Shown one piece after another: positions 11,336-23,300 of a stretch of 64,000 bases of DNA; the first letter of the stretch is position 1, and every line of letters starts with the position of its first letter. The DNA comes from Branchiostoma lanceolatum (lineage: Eukaryota; Chordata; Leptocardii; Amphioxiformes; Branchiostomatidae): assembly GCF_035083965.1 (NCBI RefSeq), contig NC_089730.1:21096027-21160026 (forward strand), given 5' to 3'. The notes beneath the pieces are model-generated. The model was not told the origin of the DNA. It did not search any database and was given only the letters and a program-made list of their open reading frames with translations. The translations under genes were made by a program, and so were the position numbers.

Positions 11336-14300
11336 CTGAAATCAAAATCAAGAAAGTGAGAAAAGTGAAAGTTATCTTCAGTTGATCTCATGGAAGATCT
11401 AATCTTCCACTGGTTTTGACGAGAAGACAGATTCTACATACAGTATCTGGTTCATTGTACTAGAGAAATTCTGTCCTGCTTCATTCTGTTCTTCCGCTTC
11501 TTTGACAGGTCAACCTGAAATTCAGATAAACCGTAAAATACAGTAAAAAAAAGTGCCTGTGACTGTAGCCTCCACCAAGCCTTTCTCCAAGTTGGTAGAA
11601 TTCATGATCAGCAAACACAGGGGAAATAAGTGGGCAGAAGATCTAGAGTCAATCTGTCGCTAGCTGCATGGACAAATGGATCACATTTCCTTCCATGATG
11701 ATTTCTCTATGGTATGAATTTCTGGAGCAATCTTTTTAAAACAAATTATCTTGAAGTTCTTAGAAACCTACAGTGACTAATGTTGACTCAAAAGGCCTAA
11801 AATGATGACATAATGACAGTTATGTGTTTGATTAAAATGATTGTGAAAATTGTTTACGGTAACCCGTGCCGTGTAAGATCGGAGTTGATCGCAAGTAGCC
11901 AATCTAGGATGCCTCACCTTTGAGTAGAGCTCCTGAACATCGGGGGGTACCCCCTCCAGGTCCGAGGCAGACAGACCGCTGCCCGAGGGGGTGGAGTGTT
12001 TGCTCTTTCTGGACCTCTTTCCACCGGACCGTCCCACACTAGAGAGGGGGGTGCTGTAGACTACGGACCGGCCCAAACTGGAAACGGGGGTGCTGTAGGG
12101 GCTGCTCTGGGGCGTGTCGGGCAACGACCTGCCGCTCGAGGAACCAGCTGGGGAGGTCAGAGGGGAGAGGTCATGAATTAAATGGCTGCTTTGTTGTCTA
12201 CAGGTATGATTTTTTTGTCTAAATATTAGTCATTGTCATGCTCATTCATTTACTCACTCCGCAGAGTCTGATTGGGGATATTCCCCCACTTACACAGACT
12301 CACTCACTCAGTCATTCAGGACTCGCTCTTCGATGCATTAACTCGTGCACTTGCTCATACATGCACGTCTTACAGTTACACACACATTGAGCACACAATC
12401 TCTCAGTAACTCAAGGCAGTTATTGTAGCCACAAATGGGATACAGGTTTGTGTGAATTATGTACTGCTGACTGCGTACAGTGAAGTTTTAAAAACATCAT
12501 TGTGTCATTTATATAAAAGTCATGTTGAATACTGTAACTGACTTAAAAATCCGTGAAAGAAAATAGCACACACCTGCACTAGAGGGCGTTTTCTGATGAC
12601 CTCTGTGGCGTAGATCCCTGGGACTTCGACGACCTTGAGGAGTAGACGACTGCTGACTCCTCCTCGGAGGACTGCCATTTTGCGTAATGCTTGTTGAGGG
12701 CAAGTGTGAGGGGTCAAGAGTCGAGGGGTAACTGTCAGAGGTCACAGACTGCCTACCGCTGCCTGGCAACGACCCATTCTGTGACACGCTGTCCCTGCCC
12801 TTTGACCTGCTGGCTGAGGAGTCAGAGGGCGAAGGTCGTCTCCTTGGCAGCGATCGGGTCGGGGAAGCCGGGCCGACCTTAGTAGAGGGCAAGGTCGTGG
12901 GGGAGAAGGCGGAATTCTGGGAGTGTGCAAACGGAGGAGGTGGGTGTGGCCCGGGCGGAGTCCTGTTGCTATGGAGACTTGCTGGTGAATTCTGGGAAGG
13001 TGTGGCTGGTGGAGGAACACCTGAAAGAGAAATAAAGATCAACATATCAAGTAAAAAATAACTTTATCTATTTTCAAGCTCATTGTAGTATCAATATTTG
13101 TCTTTTGTATGTTCTATCATGACAACTACAGACCTCGGTATCCATGACAACTACTGAACTAAGTAACCATGACAACAAAGAACTTTGTATCACAGAACTG
13201 TGTAACCATGACAACGAAAGGAACTTTGTAACTAAAACAACAACATGACATACCAGGGTGCTGGGGAAGCTGACGACGCCTAGGTGACTGGGGGAGGGGG
13301 GCGGGTTTCACTGGCGGAGGGGGTACGTCTGGCTCAGGGGGTGGGAGTGCGGGGGGAGGGGGGTAGTCTGCTTCTGGGGGTGGGTTTGTTGGAGGAGGGG
13401 GGAAAGCTGCTGGGGGTGGGTTAGAAGGGGGAGGGGGTACATCTTCAGGGGGTGCTTTGAAAGGTGGAGGGGGTGCAGGATTAGGGGGTCGTTTTGAAGA
13501 CGGGCTGGCTTTAGGAGCTGGGGTGGAGGGCTGAGGGGATAGGTGGACCTCCACTAGGGGGGCTGGTCCTAAGGGAGGAGGGGGTAAAGCTTCTGGAGGG
13601 GGGTTGGCTGGAGGATGGGGGATGGCTTCTGGAGGGGGGTTAGCAGGATGAGGGGGGATAGCATTTGGAGGGGGGTTAGCTGGATGAGGGGGGATAGCTT
13701 CTGGAGGGGGGTTAGTTGGAAGAGGGGGTACAGCCTGTGGAGGGGGGCTAGTAGGGGGAGGGGGGATGATGTTGACTACTGGTGCATGGTCTCTGGGGGG
13801 TGGGGGGATGGACGCTTCAGGGTGTGGGGGCAGGGTAGCTGCAACAACAGACGGAAACAAACATGCATAGATGAAACACAAATAACAAAAGTATGTAAAT
13901 CGTCTTTGCTGTGAAGAAGAAAAAGGTTGATGCTTAACACATGATGAATACAAATTAAATCAAACAGAGGTATGGCAATTGCGACCTACATGTATATGAG
14001 ACTACATGAATGTCTTCTAAAACAGATTTTTTTTGTAGTCAACATCAAATACAGCCTGACAACTTTCACAGTACAGTATTAGGAATAGAAAATGATATTT
14101 CGCATAACACAGAAATCTCACAATTCACGTATCCATCCATTCTGTCATTTACACTTTCCATACACAGCAACTTTTATGAATTCAATAATCTACACAAAGT
14201 TAAGCGCTTACCAACAAACTTTTGACCAGTCCCTCTGAAGTTGGTTTGACCCCAAGCCTACGTCACTTGACCTTAGCGGAAGTCTAACGTCAGCAACGGG

Positions 14301-17300
14301 TCAAAGTTGCCCGGCAGTCGGTATTTTGAGTCCCAACTTGAGAAGGACTGGTTGAAATCTTGTTTATAAGCGATTCACTTTGAGTATTTTATGAATATTA
14401 TGTACTGGTTATTTTGTCGTTACCTGGAGGAGGTGGGATGCCATCAGGATCCCCAGAGTACCCCGGGTTAGAGAAGCCCAGGTTGTCCATCCCGGGGTAG
14501 TCTGCGTCCGCTGGCTCCTCTTGAAGCTGTAGCAGGGCCGACTGAAGCAAAAAAAGTTGATTTGTTAAAATTAGATACAGTACGACTTCCTAATATCAGT
14601 GAGAAAAAAGACTGTACCTGCTATGACTGAGATAAAGCCTTGCTAGGGATGTGTACCTAAATGTAACATGTGCACAGGTTTAGTCCGTATCAGTACACAT
14701 CCAATTTGTTCAATTACAGTCAGACCTGGATTAATAAACCACTCAAGGTACAGACGAAATGTTGAAGGTACAGACGAGATGTTATCCCCTGTGTCCAGGG
14801 CACGGTATTGGAAGGTAGAGCCCAACCATCTCCTTCCACTATATCTTTTAGTTTTACCTCCCCAACTGAAGTCAGGTGCCAATCTTTACACCTGGGTAAT
14901 TCGTGTTAAGTGCCTTTCCTAAGGGTGCAACATCTATGGCATGTCAACGGATTCAAACCAAGCCCAGGACCCCTAAGTTCCGGGCCAAACACCCTACGCC
15001 AACACGATGCCACAAAGTGAACAAAAAGAGTCCTCACCCCCGGTTCCATGTCCCTCCGCTGTGCCTGTACATGCTCCTTACATACCTTACTTCACATTCC
15101 TTACATACACTCCTGTTTATATGTAGTGCATTTAAAATTTATACAAGGTAGCTAAAACTTTTCCAAGCACATTCCAGGCAACATAAACCAAACAAATTCA
15201 AAAACACCAGTCCTCACCCCCGGCTCCATGTCTCCCAGCTGTGCCTGTACATAGGATATAGGAGGTTCTTTATACACAACCAGGTACAGTTCTCACCTAC
15301 TAACGTTTCGATGTCTATCAGACACCTTCTTCAGAGCTTCTGACTGGAGTGCTGTTTCTCACAGCAAAAGCGCCACCTACATCGGTTACTTATAGCGGTG
15401 AGAAACAGCACTCCAGTCAGAAGCTCTGAAGAAGGTGTCTGATAGACATCGAAACGTTAGTAGGTGAGAACTGTACCTGGTTGTGTACAAAGAACCTCCT
15501 ATATCCTATATTCTACCAACCTGATGAAATTATTTTCGGATGTGCCTGTACATGTTCCACCTCCCTCAGCCTTCTCTCCTTCCACACACACACACACGGA
15601 CAGACAGACACACAGACACACAGACAAGCCAGTAAAAACAGCAGTCCTACCCCCGGCTCCATGTCTCCCAGCTGTGCCTGGACATGTTCCACCTCCCTCA
15701 ACCTTCTCTCCTTCCGGGAACTCCTGCGGGAGGATGTAGAGTGCCTGGAAGAGCTGTCGCTAGGGGCCCTTTTCCGGCGGGAGGATGTGGAGTGCCTGGA
15801 AGAGCTGCGCGGCTCCTCCTGTACAGTGTCGAGCATGTAGGGCTGCGCGACTCCGTATCTGTCCATTCTGCGATTACTGAAACAAAAAGCAGTGTTTTAT
15901 AAAAACATCTACTAACATAATTTCACTAGGGTACATAATTCCACCACCCTGAAAAGATATGTCCAAACAGATCTCCAACCCAACGTCCCATAGTATAATG
16001 CACTCCGGTATATATATACTGTGCATACCTGGTGGGTGCTACACTAGACATCTCTCAAACCTACTGTTTTTCAAAGTGGCAGATCTATGTAACCCAGGGT
16101 ATTAATATTGATGTAGGTTATATGCATAGTTGCAAGAACTTGGCAACTGATTGTGAAATTCGGTCTCAAAACAATTATAGCTGAAAGTGTGGCAGAAGAA
16201 CAGAAATGCCAGAAGATGATTTTTCAGTGGAAAATGCATAAAACTTTAACTTCAGCACCAAGGAAAGTGCCAATAGGGCAGTGGAAAAAAACTATACACA
16301 AAGTTTCACATCTGTCCTGTCTCAGCTTTCGCCCTACTTTATGTTGTATGTTGTAGAAATTGTATATTGTTGTACCATAAATATGTAATGATATATGTTG
16401 ATAGAGTTATTAGGACTCAAATGACTGTGTATCTCTGTTATATTGTATCTGACCCTTACCTCTTCCCTCATGACCTCAATGAAAAGCGGCCTTCGTGCCG
16501 ATTTGAGTTTATCATGAACAAACAAAGGTTCAAACAAACAAACAAACAAACAAATCCACCAGTCCTGCAAAACAGGTTTAACCTAGAATGTGACCATGTT
16601 CACTGGATACAACTTGAGTTTGTAAATCCCAGGGGACTGTGACAACTTTGAACTGTTTTAGCAGATCTTGCCCAGTTGACATTGGAATGCCAATTAGACC
16701 AAGATACCAACTTGAAGTTTCAATTCCTTGCTGAGGATATTCTAAGGTGCGAATGCTCACCTGGACTCCTTCAGCGCGCTGAAGATGCTGTCTTCACTCA
16801 CCCTACTGCCATCTATCTCGTCTGCAACAACTTCACAACAACAGGAAGGTTAGTCACATCACGTACATTGTACCCCTATTAGTCCTCGAGCGGGTATCTC
16901 ACTAGACTAGTGGCTCGTTTGCAACCCTGCTGTACCAGTGCAATTTGAGCAAAGTGCTCAACAAAGTGTTCATTGATAAAGAACTAAACCTTTTGCGCTT
17001 CATATGTTTTTTCATCCTTTTTTTAGTCATACTTGTATATTTTGCATGGGTAAATAACATAGATCCAATAATATAGGATGCAGCGAGGTCACCAACGTGC
17101 CGCAGCTTCAGTGAGATAACTGCTTAAGTCCTTTTGCAGTTGTGCATAAAATCATATATCTAAATCATGTTCTGTGCGACAAAAAAGCAAGTCTCACAAT
17201 ACTTAATTGTACCTGCTGTTATGTACTACATTGTGCCCCTTGTAGGCATCCTACTAAGTCTTATATTTGCTTTTTTTCTGCTGTGCATATCAATGTGCTG

Positions 17301-20300
17301 TGCAGCAAGTAATAAGTCTCACCGTACCATATTGCAACCCTTAGATCTTAGAAGCAGGATAATACATGTATTACATACCTACCCAAGTCCTACCTACCCC
17401 TGCTCTGCAAGGAGGCGGGGGAGGCAAGAAGATTGTCACAAGTCTCGGCCTAGTCTCGTGTTCTCGCGAGACTAGGCCACTCCGTGAACAAGACGGACAG
17501 GAGTCGTCGAAAATTTGGAGGTGCGTATTTTCGCTACCATTTTTTAAGTCACTGTTCGAAGAATGTTCTCGTAACTGACATGTATCAAATATTTGCCTGT
17601 AACACCTCTTACTGCTGTGCATGTTCAGGTGCATTGCATTTTGCGTCTGTAGGTTTGTGTGCAAAATTGAAGGATGCAAAGTTATTATTATAGACAGGAT
17701 ACAGTATATATAGTGAGTTCAATTTCTGGAGAAAAGCAGAAATATTAGCAGGTAATTGTTTCATGGTAAAGAAAAAATAGTGGCAGCAAATACAGTGTAC
17801 AGAAAAAAGGACAGATATTTACATAGCAGAAACAACCAGCTTCATGGATTTTTAAAGCACAGACTACAATATACCAACTGTGCAGTATTTAAAAGAATGC
17901 ACTTTTGTATTAAGAAATTGGGACTGCAATCTCACCTCCTCTTGTAACTTTGTCCGGCAGCATTTGTTTACCACTGCTCACATTCATAGGTACACACAAA
18001 ATCACATGCATGCTGGTTTGTTTGGTCTTAGGTATCCTAGGGGAAATGTTAGGTGCTTACCATGTCCTAGAAATACTGTCACATTTTCGGTACTTGCTTC
18101 ACAATAAAGGAAACAGCTCTATAGTTCAAGCGGATTTTGTAAAACAAATGGCTTGCTACCTGTTTCCCATCTTTTTCTAGGAAACAAGTGGAATCATTTC
18201 AGTGCGAAAACAATAGTTGAAATTATAGGTGAAAAGAAAGGTTTGTATGAAGCCAGCAACAGATTTTTTCTAGAAGCGGAAAACATACAACAGTTCAGCA
18301 CCGAGGACAGACACAACTGTACACTAGAAAAACAAAACAGTGTTTCTCAGCATTAACTGCTCTATAAATCCCCCTCCATAGCAAGGAGCATACCATATCT
18401 GGTGCTTACTCTTAAATGAAAATATTCTACTTGGGACTGTACCTTTCATATCTATGCTTTTATACATTAAGGCTTTATCCACACAACACACTTACTTTGT
18501 AACTGTTAATGATCAAGAAGGCATTTTATAATTTGCCAGGATTGATGCCCATTATTAGTTACAGCCGCACACACGCACACACACACACACACGCACACAA
18601 AAGCACACAAGAGTTATCTCCACAAAAAGAAGTCATTCATGCGAGACATAGAAGGACAGTCATAAACAGGTTTATTCTCGTCTTTTCAAAAATTTGATTC
18701 AACAGTTTCTCAGTTAGTTACTCTTCGAGATGATTAGTAATACAGAACGCCATTGTTAGAATGACAGAGAGTGGAAAGGATTAAAAGTGATCATAGTCTT
18801 GTTACAAAAACAACATGGATGTAGAGAAGAATTGATAGAATCCAGAGTATGGTCTACCACTAGGCCACACCAATTAATTTGTAGGTTCTCGGATGATAAA
18901 AACATTGTTCTGAACTGGAAAATCAACAGGAAAACAGCACCTTGGTACACACAGTTCCAGGGGTTGAGTATACTCTAAATACAGAAATGTTTGCAGGAAT
19001 TTTGCAGTAGGGAGAAAATGGAGTGTTCGCGTTTGAAACAACACTGTAGTGCTACAATAACAATATAGAATGGCTTTTGACAGTGGTTTTAAGTTCATGG
19101 TAAAGAGCTCAGAGTGAAAACCACAAACGTAAAGCCACCACAAACACTTCTGCATTTACAGCAGTCAAGTAGGAGTAGCATGTTTCTGACTCCTAATCAT
19201 CTGCTTTTATACTGAACTCATGTTGAATTCTGACTAGAAGAAAGTCAAGATGTTTTTGGCTTTTAAAAGTTGAAGAACCAAGTGAATAGATTGGTGTGGC
19301 CCAATAACAACAAGTAAGGAAGCAAAGCTAAGGTATTAGTAACATAGAATACACCAAAACACTTTACTAGAGGATTAAAAAGAATTAAACAGTTTGTCTG
19401 AAATTAAGTTAACATCATCTTTGCTAGCATTTGCACCATGTAATGATAAATAGAAAATATACTAGCCTAATGAAAATGAAGTTTATAACCTACATATCCT
19501 TTCACCTGGCCCAAAACTCATAACTTGTCAGCTGCCTTTCTCAGAGCATACTTAACTACATTGCTGTACATATGGTTGCGTCGCAGGAAGAAATCACATG
19601 GTCCCAAATGTGGATGACTAGCCAAGTTTGCATATACCCTGCTGAAAGTAGCTGACAAATTGGGGGAAATTTCCCACTTGGCTGCCTTATAAGACTCCCA
19701 TTTTTCAATATCCTACCTATATGTATCAGAGAAAACTATTTACAGAAGAGAGAATATAGTTCACAAGATGTACAGAATCTAGAAGAATCTATAGTCTAAG
19801 ATCAAACAGGAGCAGGTAGAAGTGACAGACATTGAAACAATGTCAGTATAAAAATAGAGAAATATGTTTTGTGATATGTCGTGTGATGTGTCATCTTTGG
19901 CATCATTACTTATACATTATGTTTCACAATGGATATGTTTTACTTAACATGTGAATTGTTCAACACTTTGAAAACTGCATTTTCTAAAATCAAAGTCAAG
20001 CAATCACAGATTTAAACTCCTAACTATAAGGATGATCCACAAATGACATCATAGTATCAATATAATGATAAAAATATTCACCCAAATATTCACAAATTAT
20101 ATGTTGCTATGATTCTTAATAACTGTATAATACTGCACAACAAATGGTATGATTAGAGTAGATTTTTTGCTGCAAGGCTTGACCACATTTCTTTTTGAAG
20201 ATATGGATTTTTCCCATGAAATGTTTCAGGTTGATATGCTTGATATCATTTGGGGCCAAAATTGTAATGTTTACTTGAAAATGTGACACTTGGTTCTGTA

Positions 20301-23300
20301 TACTGCACATCCTGATTCTTCATATTGCACCATTTGCAGGGCTGATATGTTGATGATTATCATGTTATGATAACTTAGTCATACATTGGTAACTGTCTCT
20401 TGAACTTTGATTTAATTTTGCCAACTGTAGCCTCATTTGCCAAATGGCTAATGATTACTTTTTATTGATTGATATCAATCAAAAATGATTTTGCACAATC
20501 AAAACCCATTTCTTTATCTGTAGAGATTCTTTTTCTATCTGTAGGACCTGGTATTCTTTTTCTGTATCTTAACAATTTTACAGTATATATAGTCCAGAAC
20601 TTCTAATCAGTAGTCAATGAATAACATTAAGGCATTGACATCTTGAGTTTCAAACCTTGGGGCCAATACTGGAATATTTAAAAAAAAAACTGCCAAAATA
20701 AGGAAATTTCAATAGTCTTTTATAATCTGACATGAATTTTCAGTTTCACAGTACAGATTTTTCAGCACTTCGATAGTCAGGGATACCGTAACGTAAGTAT
20801 TCCTGAAGGCGTTGACGAAAGTATTCCTGAAGGAATCGTGGATGTACAACTTCTTCAACTTACGGTAAAAAACTGACGAAATGAAGAAATTTTAATTATT
20901 GTTTTTGATAATCTGCCATAAATTTCCAATTTCACAGTACAGATTTTTCAGCACTTCGATAATCAGGGGTACCGTAAGGCGTTGACGTAAGAATTCCTGA
21001 AGGAATCGTGGATGTACAACTTCTTCAACTTACGGTAAAAAAAATGACGAAATGAAGAAATTTCAATAGCTTTCGATGATCTACCATGAATTTCCAATTT
21101 TGCAGTAGATTTTTCAGCACTTCAATAGTCAGGGGTACCGTAAGGCATTGACGTAAGAATTCCTGAAGGAATCGTGGATGTACAACTTCTTCAACTTACG
21201 GTAGGATCCGCGACGTCTTGCCTTGGCGCGGCTGTGGCGACACTTCCAACCGGCCCACCCGATAATCGCCAGGAGGAGAATTCCACCTGTCAAGCACACC
21301 CCCACCACTATGGGGACGTCGTGAGGCTGGAGGAGGGCTGCGTTGCTGCCCCCAGGGGGAGGGGAGGCGGTCTCTGTGACAGCCTTGTCGGGGGTTGAGA
21401 TGGTTCTTGTTGTGGGAGGTTCAGGAGTGGTGGGTGGATGGATGATGGGATACCAGGGCACTGGGAGGACACAACAGAAAAAAGTACTTGTATTCAAGAC
21501 AAAAATGTACTATGTGGGTATTTCTTTTATTTTGCCATCTTAAAAATTTATTTATCAACAACTGTGGGTGCCATTTCAGCTGCTTTTTCAGTTGTTTTCT
21601 CTCTAACTGATAGCAGACTTTTTGCTGCATGCCCAGTTGCAATAACTTGCTTTTAATAGCTTGGATTATGATAAGTTTCGATAACTGGTAGAACCACAAT
21701 TATATCAGCACCAAGAGCAATATGAAACTAAATGACTGAGAAACTTTTACTTACAAGTATAGTAGCTGTAATATCAATTTTAACCTGTACCAGTCTTGCC
21801 CACCACTTTTACATGGTATTGAACAGTAATGTGTTATAGACCCCCAAGGACCACATTTATGCTCATAAGATTTGCTGCAAGATTTTGAATTTGGACGAGA
21901 AATCTTAACTTAAAAGAACTGTCTAATGATAAAATGGAAGAACTCTACTCACATGTAGTAGTTGTGATGTTGACAGGTGTAGCCCCTGCCCCAGCCCCAG
22001 TCCTGGCCACCACCTGTACATGGTACACAGTACTGGGGTACAGCCCCTCCAGCAGCGCACTCCGCTCACTCGTCTCCATGGTGATCAAGGTCGCATTCTC
22101 CAGGTCAAGGTCAAAGGTGGGACCTGTGTCTCGGGTCACTCTTGAGGCAGAGGTGTCTGTGGGATTTGTTAAACAGATTTACTGACAAAGAAGTCACGTT
22201 GTTTGCATTTTAGTTGCCTTTGAAAGACTGCCATCTTCATAGCTCCTATTCTGACTGCCAAAAAAATAATTGATCAATGAGAGAGTGGCTGCAAGTCCAT
22301 CAAATACTTGTAATGCATTGCCTTTTTTATTTGAATTTCTTCATCTTGTACATTGATATATATGAACTGGGTTTTATCTAACTCCTTTCTTGAACTTCCG
22401 ACAGTTACTGTATCCTTTATGTGCAGCACTGTGTTGTAGTCTGTCACTCGTTCCATCAGCGCCTGAGACATTGAAGAAAAGACCGATCCCATAGCTCCGC
22501 CCACCTCTGTCAAAATGTATTTTTCTGTCAATCATGAAATTTAGTCCTATAACTAATAAGTTGCTTTAGATAGAAATATCCATACCAGTAGGTTCCTCTC
22601 CTTCGGTTCCATTCTGGGAGCTTTCCTTCGTTTGGACCGTTGTCGGCTTCTGTGTTGTTGGGAAGTGCTGATCAATGGGGATGTAGCTGACAACGTAGCC
22701 TGTGATGACGCCATTGGGTGTGGCCGGGGGTTGCCATGACAACCGTACGGAGCCCCAGGAGAGGACCTCTGCAGTAAGGTCTGAGATGGGACCCGGGGCT
22801 GTTGAGATTAAAGAAAAATTCTTTTATCATACTGTATATGTTGAGGTAAAAAAAGCCTTTAGGGCAATCCCTAGTGCCATGGAGTATTCAGGACAAACTG
22901 AGCTGAAAAATTCAGAAATTAAGGCACTCGGGATTTAAATTGTTGGTTTTTGTTGTTATTGTGTCTTGAGGCAAGACCCCAAAACATTAAAAAGCTACTG
23001 AAAACTTTAAATCATCCTTTTATCTCAGTCTACAACTGACTGATGTTTTTTCTAAAATCATGTAATATGCATAATGTGACGTCCCTTGGATAGGACATTA
23101 AATGGAGGTCCCGTGTTTGGGGAGAGCCACACCCCACGCACATTAAAGAACCCACCACACCTTTCAAACAACAGTAGGGGCATGCCCCGGTGTGTGATGG
23201 TCCCAAAACCTTACAGTCGGTTGACCCGATACATGTCAGTAATTGCCGATTCTTCACACAGTCAGATGGACATTACAGAAGAAGAAGTCACAGGTCTGGA

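Noticed and set aside
14643-14922. Open frames in both strands near 14.7 kb
   Set aside because: They fall within a SINE-like interspersed repeat and lack splice signals.
17447-17478. Inverted repeat ggcctagtctcg...cgagactaggcc as a terminator or mobile element
   Set aside because: Only 12-bp arms with no flanking duplication; too little to call.
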